NCBI RefSeq assembly: GCF_020535565.1
Contig: NZ_CP084758.1
Location: 709,501-773,500 of the forward strand
Direction: 5' to 3'
Source of the DNA: Shinella sp. XGS7
Lineage (GTDB): Bacteria > Pseudomonadota > Gammaproteobacteria > Burkholderiales > Burkholderiaceae_C
Length of the DNA: 64,000 nucleotides
Positions 42,775 to 53,028 of the stretch are shown in pieces. Below the pieces are notes generated by a model. That model had not been told where the DNA came from. It saw only the letters and a list, made by a program, of their open reading frames with translations, and made no database searches. A program made the position numbers and the translations under genes. Each line of letters opens with the position of its first letter. Positions within the stretch are counted from its first letter, which is position 1.

Positions 42775-45387
42775 TCAAAACTCGGCGTCGGGTGAGATCC
42801 CGGTCTCACCGCGCGCCAGCGTGGCGCGCCAGGCATCCAAGGGATGCGGCCGGGGCAGCAGGCGCGGGCGCAGGGCATCGGCGCGCGCCAGCGCGGCCTG
42901 CAGGGCGGGCTGGTCGCCCAGGCGCTGCAGGGTGCTGGCCAGGTCGAGCTGGGCGCGCCAGCGCGGCGCCTGCTCGGGCTCGTCCACCGCGTCCAGCGCG
43001 GCCACGCGGGCCTGCAGCAGGCTGCGGCTGCGCGCCAGATCGCCGGCCTGGCGGGCCAGGGCGCCCTGCAGCTGCTGCAGGCGGCTGCGCAGGGGCGCGC
43101 TGTGCTGCAGCACGGGCAGGGCCTCGATCTCGCCGGCCAGGCGCGCGGCCAGGGCGGGGTCCAGCACCAGGGCGGCCCGGGCCAGCTGCAGCAAGGGCTC
43201 GGCCCGGTTGGGCCCGCTCAGGCGCGGCTCGGCCTTGATGGACTCATGCAGGGCCGCGGCCTCGCGCGCCAGGGCGGCGGGCTCGCCCTCGCCGGCCAGC
43301 ACCCGCCCCAGCAGCAGCTGGGCCTGGCGCGGCAGCAGCAGGGCCGGCATCTGCATCTGGCGCGCGGCCGCGGCGGCCAGCACGGCGCGGCGCTCGCGCA
43401 GGCCGGCGGCATGCTCGCCGCGCTCGTGGTGCCAGCTGGCCAGCTCGTTGCGCAGGCCCAGGGCGGTCTCGCTGTCGGGGCCCAGCAGGCGGTCCATCTC
43501 GGCCGTGAGCGCCGCCACGCGTTCGGGCATGTCCTGCAGCAGGCCGCGGCGCATCTGGATGGTGAGCAGGCTGCGGCGCTGGGCCAGCACCTCCACCGGC
43601 TCCTTGGCCATGCCCGCGGCCCAGGCGGGGCGGGCCTGGTCCAGCGCCGCCTCGGCGGCGGCGAAGCGGCCCTGGGCGTAGCGCAGGATGGCCAGCTTGT
43701 TGAGCACCGCCACCCGCGCCATGCTGCCCGGCGCGGTGACGGCCTCGTTGACCGCCACCACCTCGGGCGCCAGGGCCTCGGCCTCGGCGAAGCGGCCGGT
43801 CTTGGTGTAGCAGACCAGCAGCATCTGCAGCAGGGCGCTGTAGGCCATGGAGCGCTCGCCATAGAGGCGCCGTATGGGCTGCTGCAGCGGCGCGGCCAGC
43901 TCGATCACGCGGTCCACCAGGCCGGCAGCGTTGTAGATGCGGGCCAGCTGCTCCTGGGCCTCGACCACGCGCACATCGCTCGCGGGCCAGCGCTCGCGCA
44001 GCTGGGTCAGCTGGCGCTCGCCCAGCTCGATGGCGCGGTCCATGCGGCCCTGGGCGTGATAGACATGGGCCAGCACGCCCTGCAGCTCGGCGCGCAGCTC
44101 GGGCGCCTGGGCGAAGCGGGTGTCCAGCTCCAGCCGGCTTTTCTCCAGCAGGTCCAGCACGGTGGGCGGGCGCCCGCCATGCTCGGCGGGGTCGGCGTGG
44201 GAGAGCAGATCGCCCAGATAGCCCAGGGCCTGCTGGCTCTGGCGCGCGGCCTGCTCGGCGCGCTGCCACTGCCACAGGCTCAGGCCCAGACCGCCGGACA
44301 GGGACAGCAGCACCAGGCCCGTGCCCAGGGCCAGGCCGGCATGGCGGCGCAGCCAGAGCCGGCTGCGGTGGCGCCAGTCCTCGCCGCGCACGCTCACCGG
44401 GCGGTGGGCCAGCCAGGCCTCCAGATCGTCGATGAAGGCGCGCACGCTGGGGTAGCGCTCGGCCGGGTTCTTGCGCAAGGCCTTGGCGGCCACGGCCTCC
44501 AGATCGCCACGGGCCAACCGGGCATCGGGCGGCAGGCCGGGGCTCAGGGCCGCGGCGCTGGCGTCGGGGCCGGCGGCGGTGGCGGTGCGGCGGCCGCGCG
44601 TGAGCCGGCGCGGCTCGGTGTGCAGCACCGCATGCTCCATGGCCTGCACGCTCACGCCATGCGTGGCATAGGGCAGCTCGCCGCTGAGCAGCTCGAAGAG
44701 CATCACGCCCAGCGAGTACTGATCGGCCGCCGTACCGATGGGCGCGCCCAGCAGCTGCTCGGGCGCGGCATAGGCGGGGGTGAGACGCCGGCCCACCACG
44801 CGGGTGAGGGCGCTGTCGCGGGCCGTGGCCTCGCCCTCATCGAGCAGGCTGGCAATGCCGAAGTCCAGCAGCTTGGGCTGGCCCTCGGGCGTGACCATCA
44901 CATTGCCGGGCTTGAGGTCGCGGTGCACCACCAGCTGGCCGTGGGCGTATTCCACGGCGCGGGCAATGCCCACCAGCAGGCGCACCCGCTCGGCCACGCC
45001 CAGGCGGCGCGCCGCCACATGGGCATTGAGCAGCTGGCCCGGCACCTGCTCCAGCACCAGATAGGCGGTCTCGCCGGCCAGGCCGGCATCCAGTAGGCGG
45101 GCGATGCCCGGATGGCTGAGCCGCCCCAGCAGGGCGCGCTCGCGGGCGAAGCGGGCCGCCAGGCCCGGGCCGCTCAGGTCGGCGCGCAGCAGCTTGAGCG
45201 CGGCGCTGGCGTCATAGAGCCCGTCGCTGCGGCGGGCCTGCCAGACCTCGCCCATGCCGCCCACGCCGATGCGCGTGATCAGGGTCCAGGGCCCCAGGCG
45301 CTGGCCGGGCTGGGGCCCGGGCGTGCCGGCCGGCGCCGCTGCGACGGCGGGGCCGCTGCCCAGGGTGGGGTCGAGCGTGGGATCCAT
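42775..45387 (-). CDS. Serine/threonine protein kinase with C-terminal TPR region
   Basis: An 870-residue membrane kinase. The Hanks-type domain occupies about residues 30-330: glycine loop RIGVGGMGEVWQA, Lys in AALKLLRADL, catalytic loop VVHRDLKPGNVMV, LLDFGIASLL and activation-region APEQLLG. One membrane helix follows (LGTGLVLLSLSGGLGLSLW). The rest is an extended TPR-like helical domain outside the membrane. Similar STPK-TPR proteins are frequent in Burkholderiales and Myxobacteria. The targets are unknown. It starts 25 bp after trpS stop on the same strand, so it may be read through from trpS. Confidence 0.88.
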   Translation of the reverse strand: MDPTLDPTLGSGPAVAAAPAGTPGPQPGQRLGPWTLITRIGVGGMGEVWQARRSDGLYDASAALKLLRADLSGPGLAARFARERALLGRLSHPGIARLLDAGLAGETAYLVLEQVPGQLLNAHVAARRLGVAERVRLLVGIARAVEYAHGQLVVHRDLKPGNVMVTPEGQPKLLDFGIASLLDEGEATARDSALTRVVGRRLTPAYAAPEQLLGAPIGTAADQYSLGVMLFELLSGELPYATHGVSVQAMEHAVLHTEPRRLTRGRRTATAAGPDASAAALSPGLPPDARLARGDLEAVAAKALRKNPAERYPSVRAFIDDLEAWLAHRPVSVRGEDWRHRSRLWLRRHAGLALGTGLVLLSLSGGLGLSLWQWQRAEQAARQSQQALGYLGDLLSHADPAEHGGRPPTVLDLLEKSRLELDTRFAQAPELRAELQGVLAHVYHAQGRMDRAIELGERQLTQLRERWPASDVRVVEAQEQLARIYNAAGLVDRVIELAAPLQQPIRRLYGERSMAYSALLQMLLVCYTKTGRFAEAEALAPEVVAVNEAVTAPGSMARVAVLNKLAILRYAQGRFAAAEAALDQARPAWAAGMAKEPVEVLAQRRSLLTIQMRRGLLQDMPERVAALTAEMDRLLGPDSETALGLRNELASWHHERGEHAAGLRERRAVLAAAAARQMQMPALLLPRQAQLLLGRVLAGEGEPAALAREAAALHESIKAEPRLSGPNRAEPLLQLARAALVLDPALAARLAGEIEALPVLQHSAPLRSRLQQLQGALARQAGDLARSRSLLQARVAALDAVDEPEQAPRWRAQLDLASTLQRLGDQPALQAALARADALRPRLLPRPHPLDAWRATLARGETGISPDAEF

Positions 45388-45412
45388 GGGCGGCGCCGTG
45401 GGCCCCGCGCGC

Positions 45413-46720
45413 TCAGGCGTTCTCGGCGGCCTGCAGGGCAGCCAGGGCCTCGCTCAGCTGGGCCTCGCTGGCCTCGGGGCCGCGCTGCACCGGGGCCTCG
45501 GCCAGGGCAGCCGCGCCTTCCTTCTTCAGGCGCGCCACCCACTGGCCGGCCTCGCGGCCCTGGGCCAGGCCCTGGCTTTGCAGCAGCAGCAGGCCGTCGG
45601 CGGCCAAGAGCTTGAAGTAGAAGAGGCCGTCGGCCTCGCGGTACTGCTTGAACAGGGGCAGGGCGCTCTTGGGCTTGACGGCCGCCTCGGTCTTGGCCAC
45701 CAGGGGCTGGAAGCGGCGCAGGCCCACGGCCTCGCGCAGGCGCTGCAGCAGGGGCGCGGCAATGGCGCGGGCCTTGGCCGCGCCTTCCATCAGGATGAGC
45801 TCGATCTGCTCGGGCTTGGCCATCAGCTGCTCGTAGCGCGTGCGCATGGGGCCGATCTCGGCGTCGATCAGCTCGAAGAGCTGCTGCTTGGCCTCGCCCC
45901 AGGCCAGACCGCCGCGCAGGGCGGCGCGGAAGGCCTCACGCTGGGCGGGCGTGGCAAAGGCGTCATAGATCTGCACCAGGTGCGAGCCCTCGGGCTCCTT
46001 GGGTTCGCCGGGGAGCTTGGAGTCTGTGACGATGCGGGCGATCGCCTCCTTGAGCGCCTTGGCCCCGCCCTCGAAGAGCGGGATCACGTTGTCGTAGCTC
46101 TTGCTCATCTTGCGGCCGTCCAGGCCCGGCAGCAGCTCCATCTCCTCATCGATGCTGGCCTCGGGCAGCACGAAGAAGTCCTGGCCCTGGCCGAAGAGGT
46201 GGTTGAAGCGCTGGGCCACGTCGCGCGCCATCTCGATGTGCTGCACCTGGTCCTTGCCCACGGGCACGCGGTGGGCGTTGAACATCAGGATGTCGGCCGC
46301 CATCAGGATAGGGTAGCTGTACAGGCCCATGGTCACGCCGGCATCGGCGTCCTCGCCGGCGGCCAGATTGGCGTCCACCGAGGCCTTGTAGGCATGGGCG
46401 CGGTTCATCTGGCCCTTGGAGGTGACGCAGGTCAGCAGCCAGGTCAGCTCGGGAATCTCGGGGATGTCGCTCTGGCGGTAGAAGGTCACGCGCGAGGTGT
46501 CCAGGCCAGCGGCCAGCCAGGTGGCGGCGATCTGCAGGCGCGAGGCCTCGATGCGGTCGGGCTCATCGCACTTGATCAGGGCGTGGTAGTCCGCCATGAA
46601 GAAGAAGCTCTCCGCGCCGCTCTCGCGGCTGGCCGCGATGGCACGGCGCACGGCGCCCACATAGTTGCCGAGGTGCAGGGTGCCGGTGGTGGTGATGCCG
46701 GTCAAAACGCGCAGAGTCAT
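45413..46720 (-). CDS. trpS: Tryptophan-tRNA ligase
   Basis: A 435-residue class I aminoacyl-tRNA synthetase that charges tRNA-Trp. HIGH-type motif is [12 protein letters not shown] near the N-terminus (about 12-23), and the KMSKS loop is [14 protein letters not shown]. Blocks [19 protein letters not shown] and [13 protein letters not shown] are TrpS-specific. The protein is about 100 residues longer than E. coli TrpS (334), with a C-terminal extension ([21 protein letters not shown]) also seen in betaproteobacterial relatives. The Ser/Thr kinase gene follows closely. Confidence 0.93.
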   Translation of the reverse strand: MTLRVLTGITTTGTLHLGNYVGAVRRAIAASRESGAESFFFMADYHALIKCDEPDRIEASRLQIAATWLAAGLDTSRVTFYRQSDIPEIPELTWLLTCVTSKGQMNRAHAYKASVDANLAAGEDADAGVTMGLYSYPILMAADILMFNAHRVPVGKDQVQHIEMARDVAQRFNHLFGQGQDFFVLPEASIDEEMELLPGLDGRKMSKSYDNVIPLFEGGAKALKEAIARIVTDSKLPGEPKEPEGSHLVQIYDAFATPAQREAFRAALRGGLAWGEAKQQLFELIDAEIGPMRTRYEQLMAKPEQIELILMEGAAKARAIAAPLLQRLREAVGLRRFQPLVAKTEAAVKPKSALPLFKQYREADGLFYFKLLAADGLLLLQSQGLAQGREAGQWVARLKKEGAAALAEAPVQRGPEASEAQLSEALAALQAAENA

Positions 46721-46778
46721 GATTTATTGGTGCATGCGAACGGGTGCGTAGTCCCCATTCTCCCAGCATCGGGCTAGC

Positions 46779-49082
46779 ATGCCTGCAGCCGCCGCCATGA
46801 ACCCTTTGCTGCTGATCAGTTCCAGCCTGGATGCCATGATGGGCGTCGCCCTGCTGCTGCTCTGGCGGCAGGACCGACGCCATGCCCATGTGCGCCTGTG
46901 GGGCTGGAGCGCCCTGCTGCTGGCCCTGGGCCTGATCCTGGGCGTGGCCCTGGCGGCCCTGCCCGAGCACGGCGGCCTGCTGCACGATCTGCAGGCCCTG
47001 GCCGCCTCGGCTGCGCTGATGGGCTCGCTGGCCCTGCTGATCGGCGGCACCCGTGCCTACTGCGGCCTGCCCTGGCAGCGCCGCCACTGGCTGCCGGGCC
47101 TGGCCCTGACCATGGCGGTGCTGGTGGCCCTGGCCAAGACCGACCACCGCTACGCCGTGATCGCCGCCACCGTGGTGCTGGTGGCGGGCAATGCGCTGTG
47201 CGCCCGGGCCATGTGGCGCCAGGGCAGCCCGGCCGAGCGTGGCGTGGCCCTGTGCTTTGCGCTCTCGGCCCTGGTGCATGGCAGCAGCCCCTTTCTGGAC
47301 GAACATGCGGCCTCGCCCATCACCCACACCCTGGGCCTTTTCGTGCAGACGGCCCTGAGCCTGGCCCTGATGCTGATCTCCACCGCCCGCGCCCACGGCC
47401 AGGAGCACCGCCAGGCCGAGCGCTTCAGCCGCCTGGCCGAGCATTCCCTGCAGGGGCTGGTGGTGCTGCGCGGGCCGCAGATCCTCTATGCCAACCCGGC
47501 CGCGCGCCAGATGTTCGGCCGCGGCGAGCGGCCCCATGGCGATCTGCTGGAGGGCCTGGTGCCGCCCGATCTGCACGAGGCCGTGATGGGCCGCCATGCG
47601 CGCGTGCTGGCCGATCCGGCGGCCCGCATCGCGTGGGAGGAGCCGCGCCTGGACTACAACGGCCGCCTGCTGCACATCCGCGGCCTGTCCAGCCACCTGG
47701 AATGGGACGGTCAGGCCGCCGAACTGATCGTGATGGTGGACGAGAGCGAGCGCCACGCCGCGCTGGAAGCCCTGCGCCGCCAGGCCCTGCAGGACGAGCT
47801 GACCGGCCTGCCCAACCGCAATTTCGCCCTGCAGCGCCTGGGCCAGCTAACCCAGCTGGGCGCGCCGCCCTTTGCCGTGGTCTCGGCCGATCTGGACCGC
47901 TTCCAGCTCATCAACGAGACCCTGGGCCCGGGCGTGGGCGACGCCCTGCTGCAGGCCGTGGCCCAGCGCCTGTGTGCCCAGCTGCCGCCCCAGGCCACGG
48001 TGGCCCGCCTGGGCGAGGACCAGTTCCTGATCCTGGTGGAGGGCGTGCCCGGCCGGGCCGAGGCCCTGATCTTTGCCGAGCGCCTGCTGGCCCTGATGGA
48101 GCGGCCCTTCCGCACCCAGGGCGTGGACAGCGCGGAGCTCTTTGTCCATATGTCGGTGGGCCTGGCCCTTTTCCCGCAGGACGCCCGTGAGGGCCTGGCC
48201 CTGCTGCGCGCGGCCGATGCCGCCATGCACCAGGCCAAGCACCGCGCGGGCGCCACCTATGCCTTCTTCGACGCGGCCATGAACCGCGCCGCCCAGGGCC
48301 GGCTTGAAACAGAGCAGGCCCTGGCCCGCGGGCTGGAGCAGGACGAGTTCTTTCTGGAGTACCAGCCCAAGGTGGAGGCGGTGTCGCGGCGCCTGTGCGG
48401 CTTCGAGGCCCTGGTGCGCTGGCAGCGGCCGGGCCTGGGCCCGGTGAGCCCGGCCGAGTTCGTGCCCGCCGCCGAGCGCACCGGCCAGATCCAGGCCCTG
48501 GGCGAACGCATCCTGGACCTGGCCACCCGCCAGCTGGTCGACTGGCTGGGCCGCTACGGCCAGGCCCTGCCGGTGGCCGTGAACGTGTCACCGCTGCAGT
48601 TCGAAGACCCCGATTTCGCGGGCCGGCTGCTGGAGCGCCTGGATGAATGCGAGCTCCCCACCCGGCTGCTGCAGATCGAGATCACCGAGACCGCCGCCAT
48701 CGGCCATCTGGAGCGGGTACGGCCGCAGCTGGAGCGCCTGCGCGCCGCGGGCGTGCTGTGCGCGCTGGATGATTTCGGCACCGGCCAGTCCTCGCTGACC
48801 CTGCTGCGCCAGCTGCCCATCCATGCGATGAAGCTGGACCGCAGCATGATCCAGCCCCTGCCGGATGCCGACGCCAGCGCCGTGGTGCAGGCCACCTGCG
48901 CCCTGGGGCATTCGCTGCGCCTGGCCGTGGTGGCCGAGGGCGTGGAGACCGAGGACCAGGCCCTGGCCGCCGAGGCCCTGGGCTGCACCCAGCTGCAGGG
49001 CTACTACCTGGCGCGGCCGCTCTCGGTGGAGCGGGCGGGCGACTGGCTCAGGCGCCAGCTGGAGCTGGGTGGGCCGCCATGA
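46779..49082 (+). CDS. GGDEF-EAL protein with 6-7 membrane helices and PAS-like domain
   Basis: A 767-residue cyclic di-GMP phosphodiesterase candidate. The N-terminal about 200 residues hold several membrane helices, followed by a PAS-like stretch (SLQGLVVLRGPQILYANPAARQMF), a GGDEF domain (DELTGLPNRNFALQRL) and an EAL domain (CGFEALVRWQRP; VNVSPLQFED; LDDFGTGQSSL; MKLDRS; EGVETEDQ; QGYYLARPL). The EAL catalytic set looks intact, while the GGDEF motif is GEDQF, so cyclase activity is unlikely and the domain may bind GTP allosterically. ATG 46779 or 46797 are both possible. It ends 35 bp inside the convergent psd gene. Confidence 0.88.
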   Translation: MPAAAAMNPLLLISSSLDAMMGVALLLLWRQDRRHAHVRLWGWSALLLALGLILGVALAALPEHGGLLHDLQALAASAALMGSLALLIGGTRAYCGLPWQRRHWLPGLALTMAVLVALAKTDHRYAVIAATVVLVAGNALCARAMWRQGSPAERGVALCFALSALVHGSSPFLDEHAASPITHTLGLFVQTALSLALMLISTARAHGQEHRQAERFSRLAEHSLQGLVVLRGPQILYANPAARQMFGRGERPHGDLLEGLVPPDLHEAVMGRHARVLADPAARIAWEEPRLDYNGRLLHIRGLSSHLEWDGQAAELIVMVDESERHAALEALRRQALQDELTGLPNRNFALQRLGQLTQLGAPPFAVVSADLDRFQLINETLGPGVGDALLQAVAQRLCAQLPPQATVARLGEDQFLILVEGVPGRAEALIFAERLLALMERPFRTQGVDSAELFVHMSVGLALFPQDAREGLALLRAADAAMHQAKHRAGATYAFFDAAMNRAAQGRLETEQALARGLEQDEFFLEYQPKVEAVSRRLCGFEALVRWQRPGLGPVSPAEFVPAAERTGQIQALGERILDLATRQLVDWLGRYGQALPVAVNVSPLQFEDPDFAGRLLERLDECELPTRLLQIEITETAAIGHLERVRPQLERLRAAGVLCALDDFGTGQSSLTLLRQLPIHAMKLDRSMIQPLPDADASAVVQATCALGHSLRLAVVAEGVETEDQALAAEALGCTQLQGYYLARPLSVERAGDWLRRQLELGGPP

Positions 49083-49908
49083 ACTCGCCCAGGCGGATGG
49101 GCCGCGCCGGCTGCCAGGCCGGGTTGAAGCCCAGGGGGCCGCGCGGGAACAGCATCACCACGGTGGAGCCCAGCAGGAAGCGGCCCATTTCCTGACCTTG
49201 GGCCAGGCGGATGTCCTGGTCGGCATAGTGCCAGTCGCGCAGCTGGCCGGGGCGGGGCGGGTTCACCACGCCATGCCAGACCGTGGCCATGCTGCCCACG
49301 ATGGTGGCGCCCACCAGCACCAGCACCCAGGGGCCGCGCTCGCCCTCGAAGACGCAGACCACACGCTCATTGCGCGCGAACAGGCCCGGCACGCCGCGTG
49401 CCGTGGTGGGGTTCACCGAGAACAGCTCGCCCGGCACATGGATCATGCGCAGCAGGCGGCCGGCGCAGGGCATGTGGATGCGGTGGTAGTCGCGCGGGCT
49501 CAGGTAGAGGGTGGCGAAATGCCCGTCCTCGAACTGCGCGGCCAGGGCCGCGTCGCCGCCCACCAGGGCGCGGGTGCTGTAGCTGTGGCCCTTGGCCTGG
49601 AAGATCTGGTCGCGCTCGATGCGGCCGAACTGGCTGATCGCGCCGTCCACCGGGCAGATCAGCTCGGCCTGGGCCAGCGGGCGCGCGCCCTCGCGCAGCG
49701 GGCGGGTGAAGAACTCGTTGAAGCTCGGGTAGGCGGCCGGGTCGGGATTGGCGGCCTCGCTCATGTCCACGCCATAGCGCGCGATGAAGCGCTTGATGGC
49801 CCAGGTGGTGAGCCCGCCCAGTCGCGCCGAGGCGAAGGCGCCGGCCAGCTGGGTCAGGGCCTGCTTGGGCAGCAGGTATTGCGGCAGCACGGCAAGGCGA
49901 TCGGACAA
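49048..49908 (-). CDS. psd: Phosphatidylserine decarboxylase
   Basis: A 286-residue membrane-associated proenzyme that makes phosphatidylethanolamine from phosphatidylserine. Self-cleavage to a pyruvoyl enzyme occurs in the LGST motif (MGRFLLGSTVVMLFP) near the C-terminus. Other blocks are FNEFFTRPLREGARP, CPVDGAISQFG, HFATLYLSPRDYHRIHMPC and GATIVGSMATVWHG. Length fits the type I bacterial family. It is convergent with the GGDEF-EAL gene (35-bp overlap) and divergent from the desulfurase fusion. Confidence 0.95.
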   Translation of the reverse strand: MSDRLAVLPQYLLPKQALTQLAGAFASARLGGLTTWAIKRFIARYGVDMSEAANPDPAAYPSFNEFFTRPLREGARPLAQAELICPVDGAISQFGRIERDQIFQAKGHSYSTRALVGGDAALAAQFEDGHFATLYLSPRDYHRIHMPCAGRLLRMIHVPGELFSVNPTTARGVPGLFARNERVVCVFEGERGPWVLVLVGATIVGSMATVWHGVVNPPRPGQLRDWHYADQDIRLAQGQEMGRFLLGSTVVMLFPRGPLGFNPAWQPARPIRLGEFMAAHPAPAGA

Positions 49909-50007
49909 GGCAGGCCCCGGGGCGAGAAGTTGCTGAGGGCGGGATTGTAGAGGTCGCTACCATAAGCGTTTTCCCCCAGAACGGCGTGCCCGGGCGCCTC
50001 TTGAATC

Positions 50008-51999
50008 ATGGAAGAGATCTACCTCGACGCCAATGCCACCACCCCGGTGCTGCCGGCCGCCCGCGCCGCCGCCCTGGCCGCGATGAGCGAGGATTTCGGC
50101 AACCCCAGCAGCGTGCACAGCACCGGTCTCAAGGCCCGCGCCATGATGGATGCGGTGCGCGAGCGCGCCCGCCGCGTGCTGAACGCGCCGGACGGCCGCA
50201 TGCTCTTCATGAGCGGCGCCACCGAGGGCATACAGACCGCCGTGCTCTCCGCCCTGACCGCGCTGCGCGGCCGCCTGGGCGTGGACTATCTGCTCTACGG
50301 CGCCACCGAGCACAAGGCCGTGCCCGAGGCGCTCAAGCACTGGAACGCCCTGCTGGGCCTGCAGCTGCAGGTGCTGGCGATTCCCGTGGACGCGCAGGGC
50401 CGCCACGACCTGGACTGGCTGCGCGAACATGCGCCGCGCGCCGGCCTGGTCTGCACCATGGCGGCCAATAACGAGACCGGCGTGGTCAGCGATCTGGACG
50501 GCATTTCCGCCGTACTGAATGCCTGCGAGACCCGCCCCTTCTGGATGGTGGACGGCGTGCAGGCCCTGGGCAAGCTGCCGCTGCAGCTGCGCGAGCGCGG
50601 CATCGACTACGCGCCCTTCTCCGGCCACAAGCTCTATGCGCCCAAGGGCATCGGCATGCTCTATGTGCGCGAGGGCGCGCCCTTCACCCCCCTGATGGCC
50701 GGCGGCGGCCAGGAAGGCGCGCTGCGCTCGGGCACCGAGAACATGTCGGGCATCGCCGCCCTGGGCGCGGTGCTGGCCGCGCTGGAAGAGGGCCAGAGCT
50801 TCCGTGACCATGCCATGCTGGCGCGCTTTCGCGATGCCCTGGCCCAGGCCCTGCAGGAGGCCTTCCCGGGCCTGGTCTTCAATGTGCCGCTGGCGCTGAG
50901 CCTGCCCACCACGCTGAACTTCGCGGTGCCAGGTCTTTCCTCGCGCCTGCTGCAGGACCTGTTCGATGCGGCCGAGGTGCGCGTCTCCGGCGGTTCGGCC
51001 TGCTCGGCGGCCAAGGCCCAGCCCAGCTTCGTGCTGCAGGCCATGGGCCTGCCCGACTGGCAGGCGGCCGGCGCGGTGCGCCTGTCCATCGGTCCCGCGG
51101 CCGATGCCAACTTCATTGCCGAGGCCTGCGCCCGCATCCGCGCCTGCGGCGAGTCGCTGCGCCAGAGCTGTCTGAGCCCGGCCGAGAACCTGCCCCTGCC
51201 GGACGATGGCATCACCCGCTTCGCCCAGGACGGCGCCTGCTGCTACCTGATTGCCGACCGCGAGGCCCGCGCCTGCGTGCTGATCGACCCCCTGCCCGAG
51301 CAGGTCTCGCGCCTGGCACAGCGCCTGCGCTGCCAGGACTTCGCGCTGCGCGCCGTCATCAGCAGCAGCGGCGAGCCCGCCCATGCCGAGGCGCGCGAGC
51401 TGCTGGCCGCCGAGCTGGGCCTGAGCCTGCCCGCCGCCGATGCCCGCGGCTGGCCGCTGGACACACCCGTGCTGGCCCTGGGCCAGCGCCGCCTGGAGCG
51501 CCGCGGCCAGAGCCTGCTGCTGGACGGGCAGATCGCCTTTGGCGCGGCGGCCGACCCGGCCTGCGGCGCCCGCTTCATCGCCCCGGCCTTCGATGCCGAG
51601 CAGCAGATCGTGCTGGGCTGCGCCCCGACCACCGCCTGCGACGCCGGCCAGCTGGACGGCCGCGCCCTGCAGGACTTTGTGGAGCGTCAGCCCGAGGCCC
51701 TGCTGGTAGATGTGCGCGAGCCCTATGAGCAGTTCCTGAGCCGCACGCCCGAGCTGGCCGGCGCGCGCTGGGAGGCCGTGCCGCTCTCGCGCCTGCTCAA
51801 TGCCCTGCCCGCATGGCTGGCCCAGCCGCGGCCCCTGCTCTTTGTCTGCCGCAGCGGCAACCGCAGCCGCCAGGCCGCCCTGGCCCTGGCGCGTCTGGGC
51901 CATGCGCAGAGCTTCACCCTGGCCGGCGGCCTGGCCCTGCTGCCCGCCGCGGCCAAGACCGGCAGCGCCACCAGCATCGACCCCGCCTTCCATGTTTGA
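50008..51999 (+). CDS. Cysteine desulfurase-MBL-rhodanese fusion protein
   Basis: A 663-residue three-part protein. Residues 1-380 are a class V aminotransferase/NifS-like desulfurase: YLDANATTPV, ATEHKAVPEAL, NNETGVVSDL, PLP lysine K208 in SGHKLYAPKGIG, and catalytic Cys332 in SGGSACSAAK. Residues about 395-530 look like a metallo-beta-lactamase fold (CYLIADREARACVLIDPL), but the HxHxDH motif is replaced by SSSGEPAH, so metal binding is lost. Residues 555-663 are a rhodanese with active Cys614 in CRSGNRSR. This suggests intramolecular persulfide transfer from cysteine to rhodanese. The next gene, a TrhO-type rhodanese, overlaps by 8 bp. Confidence 0.85.
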   Translation: MEEIYLDANATTPVLPAARAAALAAMSEDFGNPSSVHSTGLKARAMMDAVRERARRVLNAPDGRMLFMSGATEGIQTAVLSALTALRGRLGVDYLLYGATEHKAVPEALKHWNALLGLQLQVLAIPVDAQGRHDLDWLREHAPRAGLVCTMAANNETGVVSDLDGISAVLNACETRPFWMVDGVQALGKLPLQLRERGIDYAPFSGHKLYAPKGIGMLYVREGAPFTPLMAGGGQEGALRSGTENMSGIAALGAVLAALEEGQSFRDHAMLARFRDALAQALQEAFPGLVFNVPLALSLPTTLNFAVPGLSSRLLQDLFDAAEVRVSGGSACSAAKAQPSFVLQAMGLPDWQAAGAVRLSIGPAADANFIAEACARIRACGESLRQSCLSPAENLPLPDDGITRFAQDGACCYLIADREARACVLIDPLPEQVSRLAQRLRCQDFALRAVISSSGEPAHAEARELLAAELGLSLPAADARGWPLDTPVLALGQRRLERRGQSLLLDGQIAFGAAADPACGARFIAPAFDAEQQIVLGCAPTTACDAGQLDGRALQDFVERQPEALLVDVREPYEQFLSRTPELAGARWEAVPLSRLLNALPAWLAQPRPLLFVCRSGNRSRQAALALARLGHAQSFTLAGGLALLPAAAKTGSATSIDPAFHV

Positions 52000-52837
52000 G
52001 TCCCCTGATGGCGCAGCGGTGCAGGCGCACAGCTCCTTCTACCGCTTTGTGGCCCTGGACCAGCCGGAGGCCATGGCCCGGCGTCTACGCGAGATCGGCG
52101 CCGGCCTGCCCGGCGTGGGCGGCAATGTGCTGTTCGCGCCCGAGGGCATGAGCGGCGCGGTGGGCGGACCGCAGGCCGAGCTGGCCGCCTTCGAGGCCGC
52201 GCTGTGCCAGGACCCGGTGTTCGGCGGCGCCTTCCAGGGCCTGGTCTTCAAGCGCAGCGCCTGCCGCACCGCGCCCTTCACCCTGCTCAAGGTGCATGTG
52301 AAGCCCGAGATCGTGGCCTTCGGCGTGCCCGGGGTGAGCGGCCTACCGGCGCCCGAGCAGCCCGACAGCCATGTCTCGCCCGCGCGCTGGCGCGAGCTGC
52401 TGGACGACCCCGAGGTGCTGGTGCTGGACAACCGCAACAGCTTCGAGTTCCGCCTGGGCCGCTTTCGCGGCGCGGTGGATCCGCAGGTCACGCATTTCCG
52501 CGACTTCCCGGCCTATGTGCAGGCGCATGCCGCGCAGTGGCAGCGCGAGGGCCGCAAGATCGCCATGTACTGTACCGGCGGCATCCGCTGCGAGAAGGCG
52601 GCCCACTGGATGCAGGACCAGGGCCTGAGCGTCTACCAGCTGGAGGGCGGCATCCTGAACTTCTTCCAGTCCCTGCCCGATGCCGAGCGCGACTGGCAGG
52701 GCGAGTGCTTCGTCTTCGACAAGCGCATCGCCCTGGACACCCGGCTGCAGGAGACCGACACCACGGCCGAGCAGGTCTATGCCGAGGAGCCGCCCTGGCG
52801 CCTGGCGCGGGCCAAGCGCCTGGACCCGGCGGGCTGA
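51992..52837 (+). CDS. trhO: tRNA uridine(34) hydroxylase, rhodanese type
   Basis: A 281-residue TrhO/YceA-like protein that installs 5-hydroxyuridine at tRNA position 34. It has the N-terminal acylphosphatase-like part (FYRFVALDQP; NVLFAPEGMSGAVGG), the linker VHVKPEIVAFG and a rhodanese domain with catalytic Cys194 in CTGGIRCEKAAHWM. The start ATG lies 8 bp inside the upstream fusion gene, so both are translated together; a sulfur-related tRNA modification unit is plausible. Length is slightly below that of E. coli (350) because the C-terminal Cys-rich tail is short. Confidence 0.88.
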   Translation: MFESPDGAAVQAHSSFYRFVALDQPEAMARRLREIGAGLPGVGGNVLFAPEGMSGAVGGPQAELAAFEAALCQDPVFGGAFQGLVFKRSACRTAPFTLLKVHVKPEIVAFGVPGVSGLPAPEQPDSHVSPARWRELLDDPEVLVLDNRNSFEFRLGRFRGAVDPQVTHFRDFPAYVQAHAAQWQREGRKIAMYCTGGIRCEKAAHWMQDQGLSVYQLEGGILNFFQSLPDAERDWQGECFVFDKRIALDTRLQETDTTAEQVYAEEPPWRLARAKRLDPAG

Positions 52838-53028
52838 GCGGCGCGCGAACAGCGCCCGGCAGCGCCCCGTAGCGCCCGGTCTGTCCCGCAAACATGGGGG
52901 TAGGAGGGCCGTTCGGCCCGCCCCCGTGACACGCGGCTTTCATCGGCCGCGGCAACCATGAGATCCGTGCTGCCGTGCATCAGGCGATGCGGGCGGCAAG
53001 TCATCACACACCTCATGGGAGTTCCCCG

